Source of the DNA: Minisyncoccota bacterium
GTDB lineage: Bacteria; Patescibacteriota; Minisyncoccia; Minisyncoccales; MHMH01
Reading direction: 5' to 3'
DNA: 27,006 bases
NCBI GenBank assembly: GCA_028694095.1
Contig: JAQUTZ010000003.1
Location: 2,213 to 29,218, forward strand
Shown here: positions 1 to 8,124 of the stretch, piece after piece
How the letters are laid out: every line of letters starts with the position of its first letter
How positions within the stretch are numbered: position 1 is the stretch's first letter
Position numbers and translations under genes: made by a program
The notes under the pieces: generated by a model
The model's database searches: none
What the model saw: the letters and a program-made list of their open reading frames with translations, nothing else
What the model was told of the DNA's origin: nothing

Positions 1-2
1 CC

Positions 3-45
3 ACTTCTTTCCACTACAAGTACATTATCGCCCACAGACAGGCAT
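3..45 (+). CDS. Possible 3' end of an unidentified gene entering from the left edge
   Basis: One plus-strand frame reads 14 codons (TSFHYKYIIAHRQA) to a TGA at 43-45, with codon choices like those of neighbouring genes, and a plus-strand hairpin with a T-tract follows at 92-116. That pairing would suit the end of a gene running in from the left. The stretch is too short for a product to be recognised, and a minus-strand promoter-like sequence overlaps it, so this is only a possibility. Confidence 0.2.
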
Positions 46-52
46 GAGTCAA
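24..52 (-). promoter_or_regulatory. Possible sigma-70-type promoter firing off the left edge
   Basis: On the minus strand TTGACT (52-47) is followed after 17 bases by GATAAT (29-24), each one base from consensus. It would drive a gene lying to the left of the window. No such gene can be seen, so this is a sequence match only, and it competes with the idea that a plus-strand gene ends here. Confidence 0.3.
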
Positions 53-91
53 CCACTTTATTATTAATCAATTTAGCTTAAAAATACGCTT

Positions 92-116
92 AAGGGGCAT
101 ATTTATCCCCTTTTTA
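92..116 (+). terminator. Rho-independent terminator, plus strand
   Basis: AAGGGG (92-97) pairs with CCCCTT (107-112) over a 9-base loop and runs into a short T-rich stretch. It suits transcription coming from the left edge. A perfect DnaA-box sequence, TTATCCACA, overlaps its end at 114-122; a lone copy is not evidence of an origin. Confidence 0.45.
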
Positions 117-141
117 TCCACAGATGCTTTAAATCAAAACA

Positions 142-168
142 AAAAGCCCTGAAAATAACAGGGCTTTT
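142..168 (-). terminator. Terminator of the Clp/glycoside-hydrolase operon
   Basis: A perfect 10-base-pair stem, AAAAGCCCTG (142-151) with CAGGGCTTTT (159-168), encloses a 7-base loop. It lies 12 bases beyond the stop of the minus-strand gene at 180 and is followed by T-rich sequence on that strand. It is symmetrical enough to work in both directions. Confidence 0.75.
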
Positions 169-179
169 GTCTTTTATTT

Positions 180-1412
180 TTATCTAGCCAATAGAGCTTC
201 TCTGGTGTATTCCCCCGAAGGTCCCCAAAGCAGCCATCCTGCAGCTCCCGATTCTTCAGCTGCCAATATCTGCTCCCTTACCTTTTGAGCGTCATAATAA
301 ATTCCTCTGTTAGTATCTTTATAAATGTCAAAATCCTGAAGCCAAGGCCTGATTTTCGCGGCAGCTCCGATTGACTCTATGTAGTCTTTGGCTATAAAAA
401 TAGATCTGGCAATGACAGGATAGGGGTTTCCGGAAACCGTTTCCGATAAATCTTCCGAGTCATATGGAATATAAATCCCGGGCAGCCCTCTTTTTTCATC
501 CCTGCCCACTTGAAGCCCGCCGTAAAAATGGCTGGGATAAAGCATGTAGGAAATATAATCGAAATGCTGGGCGGCGTCGTATGTCCTCTGGCCTATCTCC
601 GTAGAGTTCCGATGGGCGGCTACGTAGCCGAATAAATCAACGGAAAGAATTATATCGCGATCGTAATTCTTAAGGGAATTGGAAAGCCGAGAAAAGAAAT
701 CGCCTATTACCTGGTATTTCTCTTCTGAGTTATTGTCATAAAAAGGATAGATGGCGCTTTTAACGTCGCCGTCCGAGGGGAACCTTATATAATCGAACTG
801 CAATTCGTCAAATCCGAAATCAATTGCCTTTTTGGAAAAATTAATTATGTAATTCTGAACTCCCGTACCCTTTGGATCCAGCCACAATCCCCCTCCGCTG
901 TCTTCCCAAATTTCCAGAGAGCCGTCTTCTCTCTCTATTTTAAGATACCAGTCCGGATAGGCGTCCTCCAGGGAAGAATCCCTAAAGACGCATATTCTGG
1001 CTATCACCCAAACGTTTTTTTCATGCAGTTCTTTTATATATTCCTTAAGGGACGAGGGCATATATGGGCCGTCGTGCTCCTTAATGTCTATAACTACCGC
1101 ATTTAGCTCTGTTTCCTCCAAAAGGGAATTTATTTCCTCGCGAACGGCAACAGCCTGGGAATGGCTGGAATTGGCGACAAACTCATTAAGGTAAACTCCC
1201 TTAACGTTTTCGCTTTGCTCCCTGGGAGAACTATAAATGATTTCTTGAAAAGAATTTGTTTCGGGATTTTCCGTTTCAATTGAGGATTCGGTTTCCGGTT
1301 CCTCGGGATAATAAACGGCTGTGCGCCATTGGGTGGAAACAAAAATTCCTCCGGCAATCAAGGCAAGGAGGGACAGAGCTGGTAGAATAATTGAAGCTCT
1401 CGAACCGAACAT
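180..1412 (-). CDS. Membrane-anchored putative glycoside hydrolase (DUF4015-type)
   Basis: The 410-residue protein starts with a short positive N-terminus and one hydrophobic segment (about residues 7-27), so it is exported or membrane-anchored. An acidic, Ser/Glu-rich linker runs to about residue 70. The rest resembles the DUF4015/PF13200 putative glycoside hydrolases, which are TIM-barrel proteins related to alpha-amylase-like families: it has the GVYLNEF opening strand, a VVIDIKEHDG strand, and the typical FDELQFDYIRFPSDG block with clustered acidic residues. The likely role is cleavage or binding of cell-surface polysaccharide, but the substrate is unknown. It is the last gene of a three-gene operon behind the Clp ATPase (2 bases between them) and is followed by a strong terminator. 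The family assignment is fairly secure; enzymatic activity is inferred. Confidence 0.8.
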   Translation of the reverse strand: MFGSRASIILPALSLLALIAGGIFVSTQWRTAVYYPEEPETESSIETENPETNSFQEIIYSSPREQSENVKGVYLNEFVANSSHSQAVAVREEINSLLEETELNAVVIDIKEHDGPYMPSSLKEYIKELHEKNVWVIARICVFRDSSLEDAYPDWYLKIEREDGSLEIWEDSGGGLWLDPKGTGVQNYIINFSKKAIDFGFDELQFDYIRFPSDGDVKSAIYPFYDNNSEEKYQVIGDFFSRLSNSLKNYDRDIILSVDLFGYVAAHRNSTEIGQRTYDAAQHFDYISYMLYPSHFYGGLQVGRDEKRGLPGIYIPYDSEDLSETVSGNPYPVIARSIFIAKDYIESIGAAAKIRPWLQDFDIYKDTNRGIYYDAQKVREQILAAEESGAAGWLLWGPSGEYTREALLAR

Positions 1413-1414
1413 AT

Positions 1415-3967
1415 TTAAGGCTGATTAATCATCAGGGAGAACGATTCCGGATTTATTTCCACCTTGTCTCCCCTCTTTAATTCTCCGGACAATAAGGCGG
1501 AAGCCAAGGCGTTTTCCACTTTGTCCTGAACCACTCTTTTCATCTGCCTGGCCCCGAAAGCGGGGTCGTATCCCAGTTCAACTATTTTTTCCTTCAAGGG
1601 ATCGGTGACAATAAATTCTATCCCTTTTTGTTTAAGGCTTTTTTTCAGCTTGGCCATTATGAGCTCGGAAATATCCAAAAGGTTTTTCTTGCTTAAAGGT
1701 TTGAAAATAACCACTGCGTCAAAACGATTGATGAATTCCGGTCTGAAGGTTCCGGCCTCGAAAAGATGGTCAATCATTCTTTGCTTCAGTTCCTGCCAAT
1801 CGGCTTTCTCCTTAAGGGCCTTGAGTATCATTTGGTAGCCGGCATTGCTGGTAGCAATAATAATGCTATTCTTAAAATTAACTTTCCTGCCGACGCCGTC
1901 CGTTAAGAACCCTTCGTCTAAAACCTGCAGGAAGAGATTTAAAATATTCGGATGGGCTTTTTCAAGCTCGTCCAAAAGAATCATGGAAAAAGGATCTTCC
2001 CTGACGGCGGTGGTCAGCAGCCCCTCTTCTCCGGCAGAGCCGATAAGCCGGGGAATATCTTTAACGTCCTGGAATTCCGACATATCCAGCCTGATCATTT
2101 TCTGCTCGGAACCGAAGTATATTTGGGCCAAAGCTTTTGAGGTTTCAGTTTTCCCCACTCCGGTAGGCCCCAAAAAGAGAAACGTTCCCATCGGAGCCGA
2201 CTTCACCTGAACTTCAGACCGAGCCCTCCTTAAGGCGGTAGACACTTCTTTAACCGCCTCTTCCTGGTTGATAATTCTTTGGTGGATAAGCTTCTCTAAA
2301 TTCAAAAGCTTTTCTTTTTCTTTGGCCTCCACCTCCCCTACGGGCACCTGGGTCCTCTGGGAAACCACGGCTGCAACGTGCGAGGGCAAAACAGTTCCGT
2401 CTTTGACCGACTTTTTCACATAAATCATCACTTCGTCTAAAAGATCCAAGGCTTTTTTGGGGAAAGGATTGCTGGTTAAATACCGCTTGCACAAAGACAC
2501 TACTTCCCTCAAAGCGGGATAGCTGACAAAAAGATTGTATTTGCCTTCCAGCTGAAGAGAAAGATTTTCCAAAACAAGCATGGTTTCTTTTTCCGAAAGC
2601 TCAGCTACCTCCACTTTCTCGAGAAGATTCAAAACGGAAGGATTCTGCTCTATATTTTTATGGAGCCCGGCATAACTGGTAATAGCCACTATTTGGAACT
2701 GGGGTAAATGGAGGTAAGAGGAAATGACTCCGGAAATGTCTATCATTCCCGGCCCTGGTTTTACGGCAATAAAGTTATGGAATTCATCGATTACCAAAAT
2801 CACGTTGCCCGCTGAAACGACCTCCTGGAAAATAGTGTCCAAGGTGGCCTCCACATCCTCGGGATTGGAAAATTCAGCTAAAAGGGCCTGCATATCCAGC
2901 TCAACAACTCTTTTATAGTTCACGTCGGGAAGACTTTGCCCGAAAACCGATTTCCTGACGATTCCTTGAATAATCCCCTTTTTGCCGACTCCCGGTTCCC
3001 CTACCAGCAAAACGTTATTGTATTCATGCCTGGCCAAAATTCTTTCGGTCTGCTCTATTTCCGATTCGTGCCCGATAATTTCAGGAAACTTCTGCCTCTT
3101 GGCGCTGTCGGTCCAGTCAATGGAATACCTGTCCAGGGTTACCGTGTATCCGGCGGTCCACTCCTTGGCCAGAGTCCCTTTCTTTATCAAATTACCGTAC
3201 TCCCACCATTTTTTTTCCTGCTCGCCCTTTCTGGTAAGAGACTCGTACCACCAAGTCAGATTCTCTATGTCTTCGACCCTCAAATTGTTTTCTATCAGGA
3301 GATGCTGGAATATCGGGTCTTTTTTCGCCAAAGACGTAAAAACGTCTCCCACTTCAATCCTAGAATGTCCCCTTCCCCGGGCTATATTCGCGGCCTCCAA
3401 AACAATCTCCTCCAGTCCGGCGCTTTCCGGAGTGCCGGGAAAGTTCTGCTTAAGGGCTTTTTTAATCTCTTTTGGATTAAGCAAAAGGCGGATAAAGACA
3501 AAGTCGGTAAGCTCCGGATTTATTGAAAGGAGATAATGAAAAAGTATTGTGGAATTGGCTCTGGCTTCTTTTTGGGAATCCTGGAACTGCAGGGACTTAA
3601 ATGCGGCCTTGGCCGGACCGAAACTCAACAGCTCGGCCAAATTGCGGTCTTCCGGGTTTTTGAGAAATTCCTCCAGAGTAAAAGGCAGTTTTGGATTTTT
3701 AAGCTTTAATTCGAAAAAAGAAGACTTCAGCCTGGCTGCCGCAGAAAAAGACAATGATAAGAGGGATATTCCCAATAGAAGCGAATTACTGGCCGGAGAA
3801 AAAGATGCCGTAAAAAAGCCGTAGATAAATAAAAGGAAAGCGACGATAAAGAATATAGATAAAATCTTCCGGAGGCTCCGGGCAATTATAAAAATCGGGT
3901 TCCGGGAGTGAGCCACGGCCTTGTATATTTTGGCCCTTTTTAAATTAAAATAGAATTTTGAATCCAT
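1415..3967 (-). CDS. Membrane-anchored Clp/Hsp100-type AAA+ ATPase with two ATPase domains
   Basis: This 850-residue protein has two hydrophobic segments near the N-terminus (about 34-53 and 60-77), a Clp-N-like helical region (about 95-240), then two AAA+ domains. In domain 1 the Walker A is GEPGVGKK (323-330), with Lys where Thr or Ser normally coordinates Mg; its Walker B, VILVIDEF (389-396), is intact. Domain 2 is complete: Walker A GPTGVGKT (600-607), Walker B ILLDE, sensor 1 ATSNAG, and the GARQMKR sensor 2 region. The family unfolds proteins, often for ClpP, but no ClpP gene lies here. A membrane-tethered form suggests quality control at the membrane (inference). It overlaps the upstream membrane-protein gene by 23 bases, which implies coupled translation. 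Confidence 0.9.
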   Translation of the reverse strand: MDSKFYFNLKRAKIYKAVAHSRNPIFIIARSLRKILSIFFIVAFLLFIYGFFTASFSPASNSLLLGISLLSLSFSAAARLKSSFFELKLKNPKLPFTLEEFLKNPEDRNLAELLSFGPAKAAFKSLQFQDSQKEARANSTILFHYLLSINPELTDFVFIRLLLNPKEIKKALKQNFPGTPESAGLEEIVLEAANIARGRGHSRIEVGDVFTSLAKKDPIFQHLLIENNLRVEDIENLTWWYESLTRKGEQEKKWWEYGNLIKKGTLAKEWTAGYTVTLDRYSIDWTDSAKRQKFPEIIGHESEIEQTERILARHEYNNVLLVGEPGVGKKGIIQGIVRKSVFGQSLPDVNYKRVVELDMQALLAEFSNPEDVEATLDTIFQEVVSAGNVILVIDEFHNFIAVKPGPGMIDISGVISSYLHLPQFQIVAITSYAGLHKNIEQNPSVLNLLEKVEVAELSEKETMLVLENLSLQLEGKYNLFVSYPALREVVSLCKRYLTSNPFPKKALDLLDEVMIYVKKSVKDGTVLPSHVAAVVSQRTQVPVGEVEAKEKEKLLNLEKLIHQRIINQEEAVKEVSTALRRARSEVQVKSAPMGTFLFLGPTGVGKTETSKALAQIYFGSEQKMIRLDMSEFQDVKDIPRLIGSAGEEGLLTTAVREDPFSMILLDELEKAHPNILNLFLQVLDEGFLTDGVGRKVNFKNSIIIATSNAGYQMILKALKEKADWQELKQRMIDHLFEAGTFRPEFINRFDAVVIFKPLSKKNLLDISELIMAKLKKSLKQKGIEFIVTDPLKEKIVELGYDPAFGARQMKRVVQDKVENALASALLSGELKRGDKVEINPESFSLMINQP

Positions 3968-4325
3968 AAAAAATTCCCAATACTAAAAGAACCGGCAAAG
4001 CCAGCCAGCAAAGAAAAACAGCAACTCCCGCCAATAAAACGATAATTTCAGTAGCCAAGCCGGCAACAACCAGAAAGCTCCTCATAATCGCTCCGATTGT
4101 CCGGGATATTATATTGAAGGAAAAGGCCTCAATCCATCTTTTCAAGTCGAATCCTTTTCCGTAAGAGTATCGGTATCTTCTCCAGGGAGAAAAAAAGGTT
4201 TTCAATAATACGGGAACGGACCAGTAGTTAAGATTGAATTTCAGGCAATTCCCCCATCCCCTTAAGATGCTCTTGGGCCTGTCTAGAAAATGCCATTCTA
4301 AATATAGAAAAAATATATTTCCCAT
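3945..4325 (-). CDS. Small conserved membrane protein upstream of the Clp ATPase
   Basis: This is a 126-residue protein starting at the ATG at 4325; a TTG three bases further upstream is possible but unneeded. The N-terminal half contains a WHF..RP...LRGW segment and an LLKTFFSPWRRYR-YSYGKGFD stretch. The C-terminal half has one or two long hydrophobic helices (about 85-125). I recall similar proteins beside membrane-bound Clp ATPases in CPR genomes but can assign no domain name or function. The 23-base overlap with the Clp gene points to a shared membrane job, perhaps as an anchor or adaptor (inference). TATAAT-like sequence lies only a few bases before the start, so its mRNA may be leaderless. 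Confidence 0.75.
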   Translation of the reverse strand: MGNIFFLYLEWHFLDRPKSILRGWGNCLKFNLNYWSVPVLLKTFFSPWRRYRYSYGKGFDLKRWIEAFSFNIISRTIGAIMRSFLVVAGLATEIIVLLAGVAVFLCWLALPVLLVLGIFYGFKILF

Positions 4326-4348
4326 CAATTATATTGTACCACAAAACA

Positions 4349-4375
4349 AAAAGCGGTGTATAATGCACCGCTTTT
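4349..4375 (-). terminator. Terminator after ppdK
   Basis: AAAAGCGGTG (4349-4358) pairs perfectly with CACCGCTTTT (4366-4375) across a 7-base loop, 14 bases past the ppdK stop. On the minus strand it ends in TTTTTGTTTT. It separates ppdK from the membrane protein/Clp operon. Confidence 0.8.
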
Positions 4376-4389
4376 CGCTGATGAGCAAC

Positions 4390-7014
4390 CTAATTGATTT
4401 TGCTCTTTATCTTAGCCTGGGCAGCGGCAAGCCTCGCCACCGGAATTCTGAAGGGAGAACAACTGACGTAATCCAGCTCTATCTTATGGCAGAATTCTAT
4501 GGTTTCCGGATCCCCTCCGTGCTCTCCGCAAATGCCCACCTGGATATCCTTATTAGCTTCTCTTCCGGCCCGAACTCCCACCTTAATCAAAGAGCCCACT
4601 CCCTCCTGATCTAAACTGAGAAAAGGATCGTCTTTGAATATTTTCTTTTCAAGGTATTTTGGCAAAAACCTTCCTGCATCATCCCTGGAGATTCCAAGGG
4701 TGGTTTGAGTCAGGTCGTTGGTGCCAAAAGAGAAGAACTCGGCGGCAGTAGCTATCTTGCCCGCCAATAAAGCGGCTCTGGGCGTTTCAATCATCGTTCC
4801 TATCTTGTATTCGGGGTTTACTTGATAGCTGTCTTTAACCTCCCGGCAGACGTCTTCTATTAAATCCTTGATAATATTGAATTCTTCCAAACTCACTACC
4901 AGGGGAATCATAATTTCGGGAGAAACTTTTACCCCCTCTTTGGCCAATTCGCAAACGGCCTCCATTATGGCCCTGGCCTGCATCTGGTAGATTTCAGGAT
5001 AGACTATAGCCAGCCTGACCCCTCTGTGCCCGAGCATGGGATTTAATTCCTTTAAGCTTTCTGCCTGGGATTTCAGTTCTTCTTCTGAAACCCCTATCTT
5101 CTGAGCCAAGCTTTTTATATCCCCCTCTTCTTTGGGAAGAAATTCGTGCAGGGGCGGATCCAGCAGCCTGATAATCACGGGCCGCCCTTCCATGGCCTTA
5201 AATATCTCGATGAAATCGCTCTTTTGCAAAGGAAGTATTTCAGCTAAGGCCGACTCTCTGGCTTCTTTGTCTTTGGCTAGAATCATTTCCTGAAAAATCT
5301 CTATTCTGCTTTCTTCAAAAAACATGTGTTCTGTCCTGCAAAGTCCGATTCCCTCGGCGCCGAAATCTTTTGACTGTTTCGCTTGAGCGGGAGTGTCGGC
5401 ATTGGCAAAAACCCTTAAAGCCCTCTCTTCGTCGGCCCATTCCATTATTTTACCGAGGTCTCCCGAAACTGCGGCCTCCAAGGTCGGAACCTCTCCCAGT
5501 AAGACCTCTCCAGAGGTGCCGTCTATGGATATTTTATCTCCCTTTTTGACCACTATTCCGTCAGCTTCAAACTGCTCCTTCTTGTGGTCAACGAAAATGG
5601 TTTCGCAGCCGACTATACCGGGCTTTCCCATGCCCCGGGTGACCAAAGCGGCGTGAGAAGTGTATCCTCCCCTGCTTGTTAAAACTCCCTGAGCAGCATC
5701 AATACCGTGAATATCGTCCGGAGAAGTTTCCATTCTCACTAGAATAACCTTTCTGCCTTCCTCCATTAATCTTACGGCCTCGTCGGAATCAAATACGGCT
5801 TCCCCGACAGCGGCCCCCGGAGAGGCGGGCAAACCCTTGGCGATTACTTTTTTGGCCGCCTTAGGGTCGAATGAAGGCCTAAAAAAGCTTTCCACTGATT
5901 TTGGATCTATCCTCAGCAGAGCTTCTTTCTTATCTATTCTCTTTTCTTCCACCATATCCAAGGCGATTCTGACCGCAGCCTGGGCAGTTCTCTTCCCGGT
6001 CCTGGTCTGAAGCATCCAAAGCTTGCCGTTTTCTATGGTAAACTCGATATCCTGCATGTCTTTAAAGTATTCTTCCAGCTTCTTTGAAATTTCCAAAAGC
6101 TGGCTGTAGCATTCCGGAAAAGTCTTTTCCAGCTCGCTTATCGGCTGGGGGGTCCTGATTCCCGCTACCACGTCCTCCCCTTGCGCATTGGGCAGAAACT
6201 CTCCGTAAAGATTCTTGTCTCCCGTGGAAGGATTTCTAGTAAATCCCACGCCCGAAGCCGACTGGTCGTTAATGTTTCCAAAAGCCATGGATTGAACATT
6301 GACCGCAGTCCCCCATTCTTCGGGAATCCGATTGAGCCTTCTGTAGGTAATGGCCCTGGGAGTATTCCATGATTTAAAAACCGCCCCCACCGCTTCCCAA
6401 AGCTGGATATGCGGATCTTGAGGGATTTCTCTTCCGGCTAAAACAGAAACCTTGTTCTTCAGCCGCTGGGCCGCCTCCTTCCAGTCTTCAGCCAACAGCT
6501 CTACATCCAACTTATAGCCTTTTTCTTTCTTCACTCCCTCCAATGCCTCATCCAGCTCTTCTTTGGGAAGGGCCATAACTACGTCGGCAAACATAAAGAT
6601 AAATCTCCAATAGGAATTCCAAGCGAACCTGGCGTTACTTTCAGCCAGCTTCTCGGTAATCTCGTCGTTAAGCCCCAGGTTCAATACCGTGTTCATCATG
6701 CCGGGCATTGATATCCTGGCTCCCGACCTGACCGAAAAAAGCAAAGGATTCTCTTTGTCTCCGAAAACGGAACCCCTTTCCTTTTCAACCCCTTTCAGGG
6801 CCTCCTCCACCTGAGCTTTCAGCTCCTTGGGATAATTCTGGCCGTTCTGATAGAAGTAAGTGCAAACCTCCGTTGAAATAGTAAATCCAGGAGGAACGGG
6901 AAAACCCATCTTGGCCATCTGGGCCAAATTAGCTCCCTTGCCCCCCAAGAGATCTTTCATGGAAGCATCTCCCTCTCCTTCCCCTTTTCCGAAAAAGTAC
7001 ACGTATTTTGGCAT
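4390..7014 (-). CDS. ppdK: Pyruvate, phosphate dikinase
   Basis: The enzyme interconverts pyruvate + ATP + Pi and PEP + AMP + PPi in the cytosol. The 874-residue length is normal for the family. The N-terminal nucleotide-binding domain starts with LGGKGANLAQM and includes FSVRSGA (about 93-99). The swivelling phosphohistidine domain carries GGYTSHAALVTRG, with the catalytic His at 454. The C-terminal TIM barrel ends with GICGEHGGDP, whose Cys is about 829. All key residues seem present. The gene is alone between two terminators. A weak promoter (TTGCAA, 17 bases, TAATAT at 7093-7065) lies 50 bases upstream, and there is no clear Shine-Dalgarno in the AT-rich leader. In reduced anaerobic bacteria this enzyme usually serves PPi-linked glycolysis, here an inference. 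Confidence 0.97.
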   Translation of the reverse strand: MPKYVYFFGKGEGEGDASMKDLLGGKGANLAQMAKMGFPVPPGFTISTEVCTYFYQNGQNYPKELKAQVEEALKGVEKERGSVFGDKENPLLFSVRSGARISMPGMMNTVLNLGLNDEITEKLAESNARFAWNSYWRFIFMFADVVMALPKEELDEALEGVKKEKGYKLDVELLAEDWKEAAQRLKNKVSVLAGREIPQDPHIQLWEAVGAVFKSWNTPRAITYRRLNRIPEEWGTAVNVQSMAFGNINDQSASGVGFTRNPSTGDKNLYGEFLPNAQGEDVVAGIRTPQPISELEKTFPECYSQLLEISKKLEEYFKDMQDIEFTIENGKLWMLQTRTGKRTAQAAVRIALDMVEEKRIDKKEALLRIDPKSVESFFRPSFDPKAAKKVIAKGLPASPGAAVGEAVFDSDEAVRLMEEGRKVILVRMETSPDDIHGIDAAQGVLTSRGGYTSHAALVTRGMGKPGIVGCETIFVDHKKEQFEADGIVVKKGDKISIDGTSGEVLLGEVPTLEAAVSGDLGKIMEWADEERALRVFANADTPAQAKQSKDFGAEGIGLCRTEHMFFEESRIEIFQEMILAKDKEARESALAEILPLQKSDFIEIFKAMEGRPVIIRLLDPPLHEFLPKEEGDIKSLAQKIGVSEEELKSQAESLKELNPMLGHRGVRLAIVYPEIYQMQARAIMEAVCELAKEGVKVSPEIMIPLVVSLEEFNIIKDLIEDVCREVKDSYQVNPEYKIGTMIETPRAALLAGKIATAAEFFSFGTNDLTQTTLGISRDDAGRFLPKYLEKKIFKDDPFLSLDQEGVGSLIKVGVRAGREANKDIQVGICGEHGGDPETIEFCHKIELDYVSCSPFRIPVARLAAAQAKIKSKIN

Positions 7015-7118
7015 TTGTTTTTGTGTTTTTTTAATTATTCTTAATTTTTGGCAATCAAGTCCTTATATTAAAGGTAAAACGATTTCCTTGCAAGGCTGCA
7101 GGTTGTGGAAAAATAAAA

Positions 7119-7139
7119 TCCCGGAAAATAATCCCGGGA
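7119..7139 (-). terminator. Terminator after tRNA-Val
   Basis: On the minus strand TCCCGG and CCGGGA form a 6-base-pair stem followed by TTTTATTTTT. It lies just past the tRNA 3' end and isolates the tRNA from ppdK. Confidence 0.6.
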
Positions 7140-7145
7140 ATCGGG

Positions 7146-7218
7146 TGGGCACTACAGGATTCGAACCTGTGACCCCTGCCATGTGAAGACAGTGCTCTAA
7201 CCACTGAGCTAAGTGCCC
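7146..7218 (-). tRNA. tRNA-Val (anticodon CAC)
   Basis: A 73-base cloverleaf can be drawn. The acceptor GGGCACT pairs with AGTGCCC, the D arm is GCTC/GAGC, and the anticodon stem CTGTC/GGCAG has one G-U pair. The loop TTCACAT gives anticodon CAC, and the T arm is ACAGG-TTCGAAT-CCTGT. The discriminator is A. The next bases are CCC, so CCA is not encoded and must be added by a nucleotidyltransferase. CAC reads the Val codon GUG. Confidence 0.93.
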
Positions 7219-7258
7219 TATTTCACTTGGATGTTAGCACATTTTTACTAAAATTCAA

Positions 7259-7278
7259 ATCCGCCTTACTGGGGCGGA
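7259..7278 (-). terminator. Probable terminator after the channel gene
   Basis: ATCCGCC and GGCGGAT form a 7-base-pair stem over a 6-base loop. On the minus strand it is followed by TTGAATTTT. A second perfect inverted repeat (TACAGAAG-CA-CTTCTGTA, 7296-7313) lies between it and the channel gene stop and has no T-tract. Together they fill the 112 bases between tRNA-Val and the channel gene, in which I see no gene. Confidence 0.5.
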
Positions 7279-7330
7279 TCTGAACTGCGCAAATATACAG
7301 AAGCACTTCTGTAAAGGATCCCTAGGTAAA

Positions 7331-8008
7331 TTAACCCTTTAATTTTCTGTATAGGTCACGCAAAACGTCGGTAGCGATTTCCTTTCCTCCAAGACCGAAA
7401 GCTAAGCCGGCTGAAATGACTATAACAGCAACCAATCCGGCGAATAGAGTGTTGATTAGGGTTGGAGCAACTCCCAGCTGTATCAGTATGGCAAGTATGG
7501 CGAAAATCCAAATTGACCATCTGATGATAACGCCGACAATGTGCCCGTATCCCACTTTAATCGACTCTACTGTCGCCCTAACGACTTTCTCCAAAAGGTC
7601 GGCAATAATGACGGCTGCCACGAAAATAAAGGCTGCCACCACTACGTTGGGCAGGTAGGCCAACACCGCTGTCAGGAATCCGGCGAATTCGGTTAATCCC
7701 AAAATCTCGATAGCTGCCAGCAGAAAGACTATAACCAATACCCATTTAACAAGAGCTCCTATGAAATCAGCAGCGTCAACTTTGAACTCCGCCTTTTCCA
7801 GGGCCTCTTTCCAAGCTCCCCTCTCGAAGATGCGGTTGAATTTCAATCTCCTTAGGAGTTCGGAAACTAATTTTCCTATCCCCACGGAAATGAACCAACC
7901 AATCGCAAAGACGATTATCGCACCGATTAAGGCAGGAATAAAACTCAGGAATCCCTGCCAGAGGTTTTGCAAAGCTTCAATTGTGACTGAAGCCCAATCT
8001 GCAACCAT
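7331..8008 (-). CDS. Small mechanosensitive-channel-like membrane protein
   Basis: The 225-residue protein has about five hydrophobic helices: roughly 22-45, 85-108, 112-140, 155-178 and 183-205. Repeated TM-helix patterns of the conserved TM-helix family (PF05552) are visible, such as IPALIGAIIVFAIGW and LPNVVVAAFIFVAAVIIADLLEK. The end, GLAFGLGGKEIATDVLRDL, resembles the pore helix and start of the beta domain of MscS channels. The cytoplasmic MscS domain itself is missing, so this is a short form; such proteins may sense membrane tension or assemble with other channels. It has no obvious Shine-Dalgarno. The family is fairly clear, and actual channel activity is inferred. Confidence 0.8.
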   Translation of the reverse strand: MVADWASVTIEALQNLWQGFLSFIPALIGAIIVFAIGWFISVGIGKLVSELLRRLKFNRIFERGAWKEALEKAEFKVDAADFIGALVKWVLVIVFLLAAIEILGLTEFAGFLTAVLAYLPNVVVAAFIFVAAVIIADLLEKVVRATVESIKVGYGHIVGVIIRWSIWIFAILAILIQLGVAPTLINTLFAGLVAVIVISAGLAFGLGGKEIATDVLRDLYRKLKG

Positions 8009-8085
8009 GATAAGGTTATTTTTTATTATTAATTATCGACCTTTACAGATTCATTCATTATATCAAGTCAAGAACAAACAAAAAA

Positions 8086-8121
8086 CCCTTGCCTGTGGAA
8101 AACTTTTTCCCTTAGCAAGGG
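8086..8121 (-). terminator. Terminator after the MATE gene
   Basis: CCCTTGC (8086-8092) pairs with GCAAGGG (8115-8121). An inner stem GGAAAA/TTTTCC (8097-8110) can extend the structure. On the minus strand it ends in TTTTTTGTTTG. It begins 4 bases beyond the MATE stop codon. Confidence 0.65.
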
Positions 8122-8124
8122 CCA

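Noticed and set aside
114..122. Perfect DnaA box TTATCCACA near the left edge
   Set aside because: A single copy, with no cluster, AT-rich unwinding element or dnaA/dnaN genes nearby; it overlaps a terminator tail. Not enough to call an origin.
2936..3536. Plus-strand open frames of 196 and 184 codons opposite the Clp gene
   Set aside because: They lie antisense to a clearly conserved AAA+ coding region and have no recognisable domain or ribosome binding site.
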